Virus record (IMG/VR): IMGVR_UViG_3300046389_000538
Span: 1 to 51,260 of that record
Strand: one strand, 5' to 3'
Length of the DNA stretch: 51,260 bases
DNA from: a virus
Shown piece after piece: positions 9,062 through 17,021 of this stretch; position 1 is the stretch's first letter; the number at the start of each line of letters is the position of its first letter. Position numbers and translations under genes: made by a program. The notes beneath the pieces were generated by a model. It ran no database searches, was not told the origin of the DNA, and was given only the letters and a program-made list of their open reading frames with translations.

Positions 9062-9557
9062 TCCATACTATTACTTGTTCAACAATAATTCCTGCCTTTT
9101 TTAATAAAGAAATACCTGACAGATCTCTATATCCTTCACAGTAGAATACTTTTTCTACACCAGCTTGTATAATTAACTTAGCGCATTCAAAGCATGGAGA
9201 AGTAGTAGTATATAGGATCGATCCTTTCGAAGTAAGTGTAGATTTTGAAATCTTCATTAGTGCATTTGATTCTGCATGTAAGACTTCTTGTTTAGTAACT
9301 TGTTTAGAACAACAAGTATCTTCACATTCATATCCTTTTTCTATTAGAATTTCTTTGTGGTCAGGATTATCTATATTTCTAGTTTGAGTTTCTTCACATT
9401 GATTATCAAAACCATGTGGAGTTCCATTATATCCAAATGAAACAATCTGCTCGTCTTTAACTACTATACAACCGACCTTTCTTCTCTCAGCATAACTGAG
9501 TTTAGAAATTTGATATGCTATTTGCATGTATATTACGTCTACTGAAATTCTTGGCAT
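9051..9557 (-). CDS. Deoxycytidylate (dCMP) deaminase
   Basis: 168 residues, the usual length. The zinc-dependent deaminase motif is complete: HAE at 94-96 (His ligand, catalytic Glu) and PCFEC at 121-125 (two Cys ligands). VGCIVVKDEQIVSFGYNG and TPHGFDN near residues 28-51 match the substrate-side part of the ComEB/T4 Cd group. A second Cys-rich segment (CEDTCC, 78-83) fits the extra zinc site of T4-like enzymes. It converts dCMP to dUMP for dTTP supply. First gene of the leftward run that leads into the baseplate operon, just after a terminator. Confidence 0.93.
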   Translation of the reverse strand: MPRISVDVIYMQIAYQISKLSYAERRKVGCIVVKDEQIVSFGYNGTPHGFDNQCEETQTRNIDNPDHKEILIEKGYECEDTCCSKQVTKQEVLHAESNALMKISKSTLTSKGSILYTTTSPCFECAKLIIQAGVEKVFYCEGYRDLSGISLLKKAGIIVEQVIVWNEH

Positions 9558-9572
9558 ATTACTTTATAAATA

Positions 9573-9605
9573 AAAAGGGTCCATGTATTATACATGAACC
9601 CTTTA
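9573..9605 (-). terminator. Rho-independent terminator after the acidic 300-residue gene
   Basis: On the minus strand a 13-pair hairpin (AAAGGGT, one mismatch, then CATGTA with its complement) is followed by TTTTTATTT. It lies 27 bases past the stop of the 300-residue gene and 16 bases before the dCMP deaminase start, so it separates two leftward transcription units. Confidence 0.85.
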
Positions 9606-9631
9606 AAAAGTTTATATTGTTAATTTTAATA

Positions 9632-10534
9632 TTAAGCTTCTGGAGTTTCCTCACCAACAGCTGAATCAGACTCTTTCATCTCATTCACTTTCTTAGAATA
9701 TGATTCGATCATTTCATTACATGCAGCTTCATAAGCTTCAATTGAATAATCTTCTTTCATTTCTTTAAGAGATTGGGCAGCTAACGCTCCAACTAATGCA
9801 GCATTTTCTTTCATATATGTTTCAACAGTATGCTCATCATGTGCATCGTCTTCCCAAGCTTTAGCTTCATTTTTACATGATTCGTAAACCTCTTTTAACA
9901 TATCAGAAACTAGTCTTACTTCTTCCTCTTCTTCAGCAACTTCTTCAGTTTCTTCTTCAGCAACCTCTTCAGTTTCTTCAGCTTCAGAAATTTCTTCATT
10001 TCCAGCAGCATCGACAGTGTCTTCTAATTCAGCTTCTAATTCGTCTGATTTGTCTTCAGGAGTTTCACAGTCATTGTCAACTACTTCAGTTTCATCTTTT
10101 AAATTTTCAGCAGGTAAACCAGCTTCTTCACCAGATTCAGTTACTACTTCTTCAGTTTCAACTGATTCAAATTGTAAAGAATCAATTCTGATATTCATTG
10201 AAGCCATTTCCATTGGTTCAGTGCCATCTTCATAGTCCACTGTTGCAAATAAATCTCCAAGTTCTATGATTTTAAATCTTCCAGGAAATCTAACGTTTTC
10301 TCCGTAAACAGTTTCACCTTTCTTAATTGCTTTTTGAGCTTTCTTTAATTTAGGGTGTAAACCTTCGTTAAGTTCTTCAGTAGATTCTTCTACAGCATCA
10401 CCGTTTCCTTGAACTTCTTCCGCCTTTTCTTCAGATTGTTCAACTGGCTCAGCTGTCGCAACTACGTCTTGTTGCACCTCCTCAGTTCTATCCATCTCAG
10501 ATAAAAACTGTTCAAATGATTTTAATTTTGCCAT
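9632..10534 (-). CDS. Highly acidic protein with MAKLKSFEQFLSE leader (putative head/core protein)
   Basis: 300 residues. Residues 1-13 (MAKLKSFEQFLSE) match a leader also found at the N-terminus of four other proteins in the window. Residues 60-115 include a compact basic/beta part (PKLKKAQKAIKKGETVYG, FPGRFKIIELGDLFATVDYEDG). Residues 120-210 are almost only Glu, Val, Thr, Ala and Asp, with tandem EETEEVAEE repeats; the C-terminal 90 residues are helical. Own transcription unit with a strong terminator. Acidity plus leader suggest a prohead-core or internal head protein comparable in style to T4 core and internal proteins, which is inference. A KOW-like DNA- or protein-binding fold at 75-105 is possible. 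Confidence 0.6.
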   Translation of the reverse strand: MAKLKSFEQFLSEMDRTEEVQQDVVATAEPVEQSEEKAEEVQGNGDAVEESTEELNEGLHPKLKKAQKAIKKGETVYGENVRFPGRFKIIELGDLFATVDYEDGTEPMEMASMNIRIDSLQFESVETEEVVTESGEEAGLPAENLKDETEVVDNDCETPEDKSDELEAELEDTVDAAGNEEISEAEETEEVAEEETEEVAEEEEEVRLVSDMLKEVYESCKNEAKAWEDDAHDEHTVETYMKENAALVGALAAQSLKEMKEDYSIEAYEAACNEMIESYSKKVNEMKESDSAVGEETPEA

Positions 10535-10588
10535 AATTTTTTATTTTATTTGTTTTTGTTGTGTTAATTACTATCTATATATCCCTTT

Positions 10589-11071
10589 TTATAGGGTTTT
10601 AATCTTATTTTGTTTCATCCAGGCTTCTAGCTCTTTAACTGCTCTATCGAATACCCTGTTTCTATCAATTTTTAATTCAAATGAATTAAAGTAATTTTTC
10701 ATCATATAATACGCAGGTTCTACGCTTTCATCATTCGCTGCTAGATCTTCTACGTGTTTAGAAACTTCATACGCATAATATGCAGATTTTTCAGCCATAG
10801 GGTTTGTCATTGCTTGATAGAATTGTCCACCATAGAATTTACCTACTATGTCTCCGAATTTTTCTTTCATTTCTATCCATGAAATTCCTTCTAATCCAAT
10901 CCATAATTTGGCCTGAACAGATTTTGTATCTTTTCTAATAAAACCTGCCTTAGCCATTTCTTTAGATATATCTTTAATTTTCTTAGGAATTGGTAATTTA
11001 CCAAACTCTTTTTCCCATGTAGAAATTTCTTTGTCGTTTACAAAGGATTCAAATAGCTTTATGTGTTTCAT
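10589..11071 (-). CDS. Hypothetical protein with MKHIKLFESF leader
   Basis: 160 residues. Starts with MKHIKLFESFVNDKE, one of five related N-terminal leaders here; the rest is a mixed, fairly basic globular protein (FGKLPIPKKIKDISKEMAKA, then EPAYYMMKNYF). Its start overlaps the stop of the Cys-rich cupin-like gene by four bases. Family not recognised. If the leader is a capsid-targeting sequence the protein could be injected with the DNA; inference only. Confidence 0.5.
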   Translation of the reverse strand: MKHIKLFESFVNDKEISTWEKEFGKLPIPKKIKDISKEMAKAGFIRKDTKSVQAKLWIGLEGISWIEMKEKFGDIVGKFYGGQFYQAMTNPMAEKSAYYAYEVSKHVEDLAANDESVEPAYYMMKNYFNSFELKIDRNRVFDRAVKELEAWMKQNKIKTL

Positions 11072-11412
11072 TTTTTAGTTATTTGTATTTTCAAAGAAGA
11101 AGTACCCTGTATAATTCTATGATACTCTCCTGCATTTACTTCTATATATCCTTTTAATTCTATAGGGAGCTTATTATCATATTGGAACTTCCAATCATTT
11201 TCATTTAAGGCTTCAATAACCCTGTCCTCCTCGTCGAAGTGCCATTTAAAAAGATGTTCAGGTTGGTTTGGTAAGAATTCTCTAATGATTATATTTTTCG
11301 AAACAGCCGTCTCCGTAAAGGGTAATGTTTTATCATCGACCATGGATATCATTTCTTCCATAGACATTTCTCCACAACCGCAACTTTTACATTTACAATC
11401 TTTATCTACCAT
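11068..11412 (-). CDS. Small Cys-rich, cupin-like phage protein
   Basis: 114 residues from the ATG at 11412. An upstream ATG at 11472 would add 20 residues but would overlap the previous gene by 67 bases, while the internal start gives a seven-base overlap and begins MVDKDCKCKSCGCGEM, a compact Cys-x-Cys-x-x-Cys-x-Cys cluster. The C-terminal half (HLFKWHFDEEDRVIE ... GEYHRIIQG) has the His/Glu/His spacing of small beta-barrel cupin-like proteins seen in T4-like phages of marine bacteria. Possible metal binding at both sites. No known biochemical role. Confidence 0.6.
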   Translation of the reverse strand: MVDKDCKCKSCGCGEMSMEEMISMVDDKTLPFTETAVSKNIIIREFLPNQPEHLFKWHFDEEDRVIEALNENDWKFQYDNKLPIELKGYIEVNAGEYHRIIQGTSSLKIQITKK

Positions 11413-11945
11413 GGTTGATCGCTTTTTATACCAAGCTGTTTTCCAAAAAGAGTAGGTCCGTAACATGCCCAAAATCCCGCCTTAGTCGGATCCATCTTAG
11501 CCATTTTATCACAACCGTGTCTAGCCCAGAAGTTAGCTGCTCTTCCCGGGTCGTCGTTCTTAATAGTAGATGAAGGATCTCCCCATTCTAATTTCTTAGC
11601 AATGATGTTTCCTTCTTTATCAGTTCTTCCACTATTTCTGTAAACTATGAATTTCTTATTTCCACCCCTCGTTGGTGAATCTAATTTTACATTCTTTTGA
11701 TTTCCTCCTCTAGGTTTATAGACTGCTTTAGTTCCTACTTCTAGATTTTTAGCCATCCATCCTGAAGGACCCTTTAAGATAATATTGTTTTTATCCCAAT
11801 ATTGTTTTACTTCTTCAAATAATTCAATATATGCATCGCTTCCTAAACGAAAGAATGAATTAGTAAGATCTAATCCTTCTTCAATGTGAGCTTTTAATTC
11901 GGGTGAAACTTCGTTCCAATCTTCAAATGTCTTTATAAACTTCAT
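11406..11945 (-). CDS. Phage protein with GDPSSTIKNDDPGR / RHGC motif and MKFIKTFEDW leader
   Basis: 179 residues. N-terminus MKFIKTFEDWNE resembles the shared leader. The C-terminal 80 residues carry a block I know from many T4-like marine phage proteins: FIVYRNSGRT, WGDPSSTIKNDDPGRA, FWARHGCDK, then a conserved Gly-Phe-Trp-x-Cys near the end. The conserved His, Cys, Cys and Asp residues suggest a small metal-stabilised fold. Function unknown. It lies 11 bases after the UvsE stop, reading leftward. Confidence 0.6.
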   Translation of the reverse strand: MKFIKTFEDWNEVSPELKAHIEEGLDLTNSFFRLGSDAYIELFEEVKQYWDKNNIILKGPSGWMAKNLEVGTKAVYKPRGGNQKNVKLDSPTRGGNKKFIVYRNSGRTDKEGNIIAKKLEWGDPSSTIKNDDPGRAANFWARHGCDKMAKMDPTKAGFWACYGPTLFGKQLGIKSDQPW

Positions 11946-11956
11946 AACTTATATAT

Positions 11957-12889
11957 CTATGATAGAACGAGCTCCTTTAAAAACTCCTGTTTGTATCGCT
12001 GTAGGGCAAGTTCTTTCGCCTTTGCTTCGAGTTCGATATCTAGATCCATACCATACGTTTCAATGTGATCATATACATAATCAGCATGTGCACGTTTATT
12101 ACCCTGTGTAGCATCTTCGTGTATTTGTTTACATGAAGAATAGTGGCATAGTTGGCGAATTCCTTTAGGCCATGATTTAGCTGCAAGTTCTAGGGCTTCT
12201 TTTTCTGGCATTGAATCTTCGTAGCACCAGTGATGATGATAGTCAAATGTGATTGGAGTTTTACCCGTTAGTAGATGTATGTCATATAAATCCTGTACCG
12301 AATACTGTGCTGTTTTGTCATCGTTTTCGATAACTAGACGATTCGCTGCACTTGGAGTAAGTCGCTTGAAATTTTCAGCAAATCTTTTCTTAGTAGCTTC
12401 TTTATCGTCGTAGGTTCCGCCGATGTGAATATTGATAGCAGCATAAGGAGTTTGTGGTAAATCTAGCATATCCATTATTTCGCCATGTTGACGTAAATCT
12501 TTAAGGGCTTTGATAACTACCTTTTCATTCGGAGAAGCAAGAACATTGAAAGGACCTGGATGGAATGTCAATCTTTGGCCATATTGTTTAGCAAGTTTGC
12601 CTGCACCTTTCATTAGATTACGCACCTTGTCATAATCAGGAAGTTCAGATAATTCGTATTCCGACATCCATGGAAATAAGTTACTTGACATACGATACAT
12701 TGTTATGTCGTTCTTGTAATTCCACTTGATAATTTCTATCATGTCCTTGATATTCAATACTGCAAGTTCTGATGCGTATTTAATACCCTTTTCCATGAAG
12801 GTTCTTTTAATCATTTTTCTACCAACATATATGTTCGATTCTTTTTTAAGAGTCATGTTGATACAACAATATCCGTAGTCTGCTGCCAT
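11957..12889 (-). CDS. uvsE: UV DNA damage endonuclease (UvdE/UvsE family)
   Basis: 310 residues, full length for the bacterial/phage family. TIM-barrel landmarks are present in order: GYCCINMTL at the N-terminus, YRMSSNLFPW, LTFHPGPF, AINIHIGGTYDDKE, a VIENDD metal-site block, TFDYHHHW and HADYVYDHI near the C-terminus; these His, Asp and Glu residues match the tri-metal centre of UVDE enzymes. It nicks 5' of UV photoproducts and starts alternative excision repair, useful for a virus in surface water. It is followed by a leader-type gene and preceded by two small unknown genes. Confidence 0.92.
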   Translation of the reverse strand: MAADYGYCCINMTLKKESNIYVGRKMIKRTFMEKGIKYASELAVLNIKDMIEIIKWNYKNDITMYRMSSNLFPWMSEYELSELPDYDKVRNLMKGAGKLAKQYGQRLTFHPGPFNVLASPNEKVVIKALKDLRQHGEIMDMLDLPQTPYAAINIHIGGTYDDKEATKKRFAENFKRLTPSAANRLVIENDDKTAQYSVQDLYDIHLLTGKTPITFDYHHHWCYEDSMPEKEALELAAKSWPKGIRQLCHYSSCKQIHEDATQGNKRAHADYVYDHIETYGMDLDIELEAKAKELALQRYKQEFLKELVLS

Positions 12890-12899
12890 ATATTTTATA

Positions 12900-13142
12900 T
12901 TAAGAGTTTGTATTAAGTTTCTTTTTTACTTCTTTGACCGTTCGTTCGGCCATGCATGCTTCTTCTAATGTAAATACATCGAAATCCATAAAAAGTAATC
13001 GGTCTTCCGTCTGAACAAACAGATTGTCACCAATTACTTCATATCCATTTTGTCTGTATACTACACTGTCTTCTATTCGTACGACATGAGTAGTGCCTTC
13101 GATTCTAGCAATGCGTTCATACATTGAAATCATTAGTCCCAT
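12900..13142 (-). CDS. Small hypothetical protein
   Basis: 80 residues (MGLMISMYERIARIEGTTHV), beta-rich in the middle and helical at the end (EEACMAERTVKEVKKKL). Overlaps the upstream gene by 10 bases and precedes uvsE by 10. A second ATG five codons in (MYERIARIEG) is also possible. Not recognised. Confidence 0.5.
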   Translation of the reverse strand: MGLMISMYERIARIEGTTHVVRIEDSVVYRQNGYEVIGDNLFVQTEDRLLFMDFDVFTLEEACMAERTVKEVKKKLNTNS

Positions 13143-13546
13143 TGCTTTTCAAATTCGTACCAATGATCTGTTTCTGCACAACACTTAAGTCCGTCGACAA
13201 TAAGCATATCAATTTCAGAAGCGGAGAGAGTGTCGAACCATGCGCTAATGATACCTTCTAAAAGAGGAAGAGTTTCCTCAGATGTCATTGAATTGCGACC
13301 CATGTTAGAATAAATGTATTCTTCTTGTGCTTGTCTAACAATTGCTCCACCAATTCTAATTGCTACATCACCGTTATCGTTAAATCGCCTTCCTGAAAAG
13401 TATTCGCCATCTCCGAACTTTTCGAAAATATCCTTTTCTGGATGTCTCATTTTAAAGATTCCAATTTGAGTAGTGAGATGTGGGATAATAGATTTTGCAG
13501 GTTCATACCAACTAATTCCGTTTGCTTTGATTGATTCTAAGTTCAT
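13133..13546 (-). CDS. Hypothetical protein, first gene after a class-1 promoter
   Basis: 137 residues, MNLESIKANGISWYEPAKSI at the start, followed by FGDGEYFSGRRFNDNGD and a helical C-terminus with two Cys (LKCCAETDHWYE). Not recognised. The promoter-like block at 13570-13600 lies 24 bases upstream, so this gene probably opens a transcription unit that includes the 80-residue gene and uvsE. Confidence 0.5.
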   Translation of the reverse strand: MNLESIKANGISWYEPAKSIIPHLTTQIGIFKMRHPEKDIFEKFGDGEYFSGRRFNDNGDVAIRIGGAIVRQAQEEYIYSNMGRNSMTSEETLPLLEGIISAWFDTLSASEIDMLIVDGLKCCAETDHWYEFEKQWD

Positions 13547-13569
13547 GTGTTTGTTTTAATTATTAATTA

Positions 13570-13600
13570 CTATACTAATATAAGCAAAATACTTGAGATA
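13570..13600 (-). promoter_or_regulatory. Class-1 promoter-like element (TATC-N19-TAGTATAG)
   Basis: On the minus strand TATC and TAGTATAG are separated by exactly 19 bases, within a longer block (GCTTATATTAGTATAGTAAT) shared with six other sites. It resembles the Bacteroidetes TTTG / TAnnTTTG promoter layout. The downstream gene starts 24 bases later. Confidence 0.75.
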
Positions 13601-13623
13601 AAAAAACATTTTACTGTTTATTT

Positions 13624-13761
13624 TTAATCTTCTTTATTTTTATGCTTATTCTTTCTTCGATACTTTTTCTTGTTTCTCACAGGAGTAGGCATACGAAGGG
13701 CATCAAGCCACTCTTGTAATGTTAAATTTACTTCTTTTAATTTCTTACCCTTGTTTTCCAT
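13624..13761 (-). CDS. 45-residue basic protein
   Basis: The ATG at 13759-13761 shares bases with the TAA stop of the 74-residue gene (TAATG), giving a 45-codon frame that ends just before the next promoter block. It starts MENKGKKLKEVNLTLQEWLD and ends with a Lys/Arg-rich tail (NKKKYRRKNKHKNKED), so it may bind nucleic acid. Too short for homology by eye; coupling to the upstream gene is the main support. Confidence 0.55.
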   Translation of the reverse strand: MENKGKKLKEVNLTLQEWLDALRMPTPVRNKKKYRRKNKHKNKED

Positions 13762-13985
13762 TACCTTTCTAAGATTACAAAATCTCCAAACGCTTCGTCA
13801 AATACCTTAATAAGATTTTCATAGTCTCCTCCTGTCATTTGAGAATAAAGAGTTTCCCAATCCTTTCCAAGATCTTTTGAAAAACTTTTTGCGTAGGCTA
13901 ATAGCATGAAGGCATTTCCTTCAGGACCCGTTAAGTCGATTATTACAGGATTTGATTGATGTTTGTGAAGTTTTTTTCTGATCAT
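13761..13985 (-). CDS. Conserved small phage protein (PVIIDLTGPEGNAF type)
   Basis: 74 residues. The NPVIIDLTGPEGNAFMLL segment, followed by AKSFSKDLG and GDYENLIKVFDEAFGDFV, is a pattern I recognise from many phage and plasmid hypothetical proteins; its function is not known. A class-1 promoter-like element sits 20 bases upstream and the 45-residue gene is translationally coupled downstream. Confidence 0.65.
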   Translation of the reverse strand: MIRKKLHKHQSNPVIIDLTGPEGNAFMLLAYAKSFSKDLGKDWETLYSQMTGGDYENLIKVFDEAFGDFVILER

Positions 13986-14005
13986 TATTATTGCTTGATT
14001 GATTA

Positions 14006-14036
14006 CTATACTAATATAAGCAAAAAATCTGAGATA
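14006..14036 (-). promoter_or_regulatory. Class-1 promoter-like element
   Basis: Minus-strand TATC, 19 bases, TAGTATAG, inside the same conserved block as the other copies; an upstream AAACAGCTAAAAG stretch is also shared. It lies between the terminator of the amidotransferase-like gene and the 74-residue gene, so it starts a new unit. Confidence 0.78.
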
Positions 14037-14060
14037 AAAAAACTTTTAGCTGTTTATTTT

Positions 14061-14087
14061 CAAAAAACTTTTGGTTATAACCAGAAG
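14061..14087 (-). terminator. Rho-independent terminator after the amidotransferase-like gene
   Basis: A 10-pair hairpin (CTTCTGGTTA with complement, one wobble) directly past the stop of the 14,091 gene, followed on the minus strand by TTTTTT. Confidence 0.75.
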
Positions 14088-14090
14088 TTA

Positions 14091-14687
14091 TTACAAAAAC
14101 TTATGGTACAGTTTACCTAAAGGATATTCGTTATCTTCTGACTCCATCTTTTCAGGATGCCATTGAACTGCCCATATCTTTTTATCTAAGTCTTCGAATC
14201 CTTCAACTACAGAATATAATGGATATGAAAGATGTGTAGCTTTGAAGTTTTTAGCTAGTATATTACAGTGTTGATGATGCCTAGAATTAACACTAGTTAA
14301 TGTTCCATTTAAATCTTCAACCGTATGGAATTGAGATGGCTTCCCGCTATGATCAACGTCTTCTGAAAAGTCAGCTGCTTTATGATCTTCTACTATTGCA
14401 TCAGATAAATCTTCTACCGTTCCTCCAAAATAATGATTTAGGATTTGCATTCCTCTACATATTCCTAATATTCTATTATTAGAATCCAGGGCCTGTTTAA
14501 TCCATACGAATTCTTTAGCGTCCCTTTCTTCGTCTTTTCCAATGTCTGCTCCTCCACATAATAGTAAAGGGCCTTTGACCTTGCGTCTAAGATCTAGCCA
14601 TATTATTTCATGACCATAATGTGAAAGCCAGAGTCGAATTGCCTCTTTTTCCTTTATTCCCCTTGGAGGTGCTACGTAAATAGTCAT
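14091..14687 (-). CDS. Class I glutamine-amidotransferase-like / peptidase C26 protein
   Basis: 198 residues. Nucleophile elbow GICRGMQ at 75-81 (Cys77), oxyanion-side LLLCGGADIG at 41-50, His177 and Glu179 in QWHPE: the Cys-His-Glu triad of class I amidotransferases, closest in style to gamma-glutamyl-hydrolase / PuuD-like proteins. No synthase domain is attached, so it probably hydrolyses a gamma-glutamyl amide or serves an unknown partner such as the ATP-grasp protein elsewhere in the window (speculative). Bounded by terminators on both sides. Confidence 0.82.
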   Translation of the reverse strand: MTIYVAPPRGIKEKEAIRLWLSHYGHEIIWLDLRRKVKGPLLLCGGADIGKDEERDAKEFVWIKQALDSNNRILGICRGMQILNHYFGGTVEDLSDAIVEDHKAADFSEDVDHSGKPSQFHTVEDLNGTLTSVNSRHHQHCNILAKNFKATHLSYPLYSVVEGFEDLDKKIWAVQWHPEKMESEDNEYPLGKLYHKFL

Positions 14688-14689
14688 AA

Positions 14690-14712
14690 TAAAAACCCAA
14701 TGAATTTGGGTT
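14690..14712 (-). terminator. Rho-independent terminator after the 185-residue gene
   Basis: Minus-strand AACCCAA / TTGGGTT hairpin with a five-base loop, followed by TTTTTATTA. It ends the transcript of the 185-residue gene and lies just 5' of the amidotransferase-like start. Confidence 0.75.
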
Positions 14713-14724
14713 ATTTTTAAAAAG

Positions 14725-15282
14725 CTAGGATTTGAAAAGGTTGTTTACCTGATCAACGATATCTTTTCCTTTATAAGATGCCTTAAAATGTTTAAGCAAT
14801 TCTTTCTTAGCTTTCTTTTTATCAGAAGATGATAAATTGTCAAATCTGTCTATAATAGAAGAATTGTTATTTTTTGCGGCTCTATATTGTCCACCATCAT
14901 CGATGTATTGTGCATATAGATCGTATGATTTAAAGTATTTTAAGAATAATTCTAGATCAGATAAGATTTCTTTTTCTAGTTGATTCTTTAATTTTCTATA
15001 GATGGTTTTCTTTTTGTTATAGTAATATTCCCATCCATCATTTTCTTGCATTCTCCATCCACTTACTTTATACATGTGGATTGTATCTTTAGAAGATAAT
15101 TTGATTTCAAATTTAATACCCTTGTCGGTTGAAAGATCTTCAATGCTTTTAAGCATATCTTCCTTAGGTAATAATCTAGCCATAATCCATTCAACTTCCT
15201 GTTTCATTTCTTCAGGAGAACCCCAGTTCTTTTTGAAATCGTTATATGCGTAATACTTTTCGAATGTCATTAGATGTTTCAT
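14725..15282 (-). CDS. Hypothetical protein with MKHLMTFEKY leader
   Basis: 185 residues, strongly basic and helical (QLEKEILSDLELFLKYFKS; SSSDKKKAKKELLKHFKASY). The N-terminus is a variant of the leader shared by five proteins here, though without a clear Glu after it. Not recognised. It starts 11 bases after the GT2 gene stop. DNA binding or a head-internal role is possible given the charge; not shown by the sequence. Confidence 0.5.
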   Translation of the reverse strand: MKHLMTFEKYYAYNDFKKNWGSPEEMKQEVEWIMARLLPKEDMLKSIEDLSTDKGIKFEIKLSSKDTIHMYKVSGWRMQENDGWEYYYNKKKTIYRKLKNQLEKEILSDLELFLKYFKSYDLYAQYIDDGGQYRAAKNNNSSIIDRFDNLSSSDKKKAKKELLKHFKASYKGKDIVDQVNNLFKS

Positions 15283-15293
15283 ACTCTATATAT

Positions 15294-16019
15294 CTATCCT
15301 ACGAATCCAGGATCTCCAGCTCTTCTATCCCATCCAATGTGTTTAACATATCCATCATTATCGTCCACCGATAAACTAACAACTATAAAACCTTTATCTC
15401 TATACCAGTGATCTACAAGATGTTCTCTAACCATTCCCGTGTACCCGTTATTTAATAGTCTATAATCGCTCATTCTTTTTAAGCCTGGATTCCAACTAAA
15501 TCCCATATAATCCCTAACTATCATGGGAGTACCATCTTCGTTCAAGTCTCCTGTTGAAAAACTGACAGGAAGAACAGCTCTAACTTTCATTCCGTTTAAT
15601 TCAAATACTCTTTCGGATATTTTATTTAAAATCCTATCGTTCTTTGGGCGTATCCATACTTGTAATATTTTTTCACTAGCAGAGAGAATTCTAATAGAAT
15701 CTTCGATAAATCCATGTCTATAGAATTCCCAATCTTCTTCACAATGAAAAACATATTTAGTAGCTACGGTAGAGTATGCTTTATCTATTGACTTTGACTG
15801 TCCTAGTTTATTTTCATTAAACATAAACTCTAAAGAGTTATTATACTTCTTATTAAGCTCATTACATGCATCAAATACTTCTTCCTGTGCGGAGTCCTCT
15901 GTTATAATAAATCTTTCAATTGGATACGTGTTGAATTTAAAAAAAGAGTCTAGTGTTTTTTCTAAAAGATCAACTCTCCCACATGAGGTAAGAACAACTG
16001 TAACTGAATTTATTTCCAT
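15294..16019 (-). CDS. Family 2-like glycosyltransferase
   Basis: 241 residues. GT-A fold landmarks: VTVVLTSCGRVDLLEKTLDS at the N-terminus, an NENKLGQSKSIDKAY nucleotide-sugar region, and FHCEEDWEF at 91-99 in place of the DxD metal motif. The C-terminal part contains a DYMGFSWNPG acceptor-side block. Soluble, no membrane segment. Substrate unknown: virion protein, modified DNA base or host surface sugar are options. It overlaps the membrane-protein gene by 10 bases. Confidence 0.8.
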   Translation of the reverse strand: MEINSVTVVLTSCGRVDLLEKTLDSFFKFNTYPIERFIITEDSAQEEVFDACNELNKKYNNSLEFMFNENKLGQSKSIDKAYSTVATKYVFHCEEDWEFYRHGFIEDSIRILSASEKILQVWIRPKNDRILNKISERVFELNGMKVRAVLPVSFSTGDLNEDGTPMIVRDYMGFSWNPGLKRMSDYRLLNNGYTGMVREHLVDHWYRDKGFIVVSLSVDDNDGYVKHIGWDRRAGDPGFVG

Positions 16020-16351
16020 AGTATTTGTATTGATATTAAAATAAGGGTTAACAGCAGAGACACTCCGGTCTTCGCCGTGATACCTTCATTCATAAAGTAA
16101 TAAGTCATAGCAGTAAATATAAAAATACCACTAGCAAAACCTATGAATCTTCCGGGCCAAAGTAAACCGTCAAAGTGCTCAACAACCATCTGTGTTGCTT
16201 TAATTAAAATGTAACTAATAATAGAACCCATTCCAATGGCAACTGGCCATGGGTTTTTCTTAAACCAAGGCCATACAAATTGTCCATTAGTTTGAATCCA
16301 AATAAGTCCTTGCCCTAATAGGAATAATAAAAAGCCGTAAAAAAGTTTCAT
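16010..16351 (-). CDS. Phage integral membrane protein, four predicted segments
   Basis: 113 residues with four hydrophobic stretches (FYGFLLFLLGQGLIWI; VAIGMGSIISYILI; FIGFASGIFIFTAMTYYF; VSLLLTLILISIQILW) and WPWFKKNPWP between the first two. I recall similar proteins in T4-like phages of marine bacteria, with no known role. Start overlaps the rnhB stop by one base. A holin seems unlikely because it is not near lysis genes. Confidence 0.6.
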   Translation of the reverse strand: MKLFYGFLLFLLGQGLIWIQTNGQFVWPWFKKNPWPVAIGMGSIISYILIKATQMVVEHFDGLLWPGRFIGFASGIFIFTAMTYYFMNEGITAKTGVSLLLTLILISIQILWK

Positions 16352-16980
16352 TAGAATAATGAATTAGTAGTAGTTAATAAATGTGATATAAATGAAGGCC
16401 TATGTGAATCACTGGCTCCCATTTCCTTTATTGCAGTTATATGTTGTTTTGTTCCATATCCTTTATTAGAATTCCATCCATATCCTGGAGTTTCTTCATC
16501 TAATTCTTTCATTAACATATCTCTACTTGTTTTAGCAAGTATAGATGCAGCAGCGATAGAACTATATTTATTATCTCCACCTATTACAGTTTTAAAAGGT
16601 ATTCCTTCATATCCGTGGAATTGATCTCCATCCACTAATATAAAATTAAATGAATTGTCAATGGTGTTTAGACATTCTTTCATTCCTAGAAGAGTAGCCT
16701 TTAATATGTTAGTAGATTCTATTGTTTCCGTATCTATATGCTGAACGCTATACGCAATTGCGTTATCTAATACTATTTCCCTAGCCTCTTTTCTCTGAGA
16801 TTCATTTAGCAATTTAGAATCTTTTATTAAAGGATGGTTAAATCCATACGGCATAATAACCGCAGATACTGTAACTGGTCCTGCCAAGGCGCCTCGACCT
16901 GCTTCGTCTATTCCAACTTCAACGATACTTCTATCGTCATTATAACTTCCTTTAAGTAAGATGTGTTTTGCTTTCTCCAT
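16351..16980 (-). CDS. rnhB: Ribonuclease HII
   Basis: 209 residues from the ATG at 16,980; an ATG nine codons upstream also exists, but MEKAKHILLKG is the more natural start. Catalytic motifs are complete: GIDEAGRGALAGPV, IKDSKLL, LVDGDQF and YSSIAAASILAKTSRD, with HRPSF near the C-terminus. It nicks RNA in RNA-DNA hybrids, for primer removal or ribonucleotide repair during phage replication. T4 instead uses an unrelated RNase H, so this is a cellular-type replacement. Next to phoH. Confidence 0.94.
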   Translation of the reverse strand: MEKAKHILLKGSYNDDRSIVEVGIDEAGRGALAGPVTVSAVIMPYGFNHPLIKDSKLLNESQRKEAREIVLDNAIAYSVQHIDTETIESTNILKATLLGMKECLNTIDNSFNFILVDGDQFHGYEGIPFKTVIGGDNKYSSIAAASILAKTSRDMLMKELDEETPGYGWNSNKGYGTKQHITAIKEMGASDSHRPSFISHLLTTTNSLF

Positions 16981-17021
16981 ATTAAGTTTTATAGGAGTTA
17001 TACACACATTTAGTGAAATGT

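Noticed and set aside
16010-16351. Four-segment membrane protein as holin
   Set aside because: No endolysin gene nearby and more membrane segments than common holins; context is RNA and glycosyltransferase genes.
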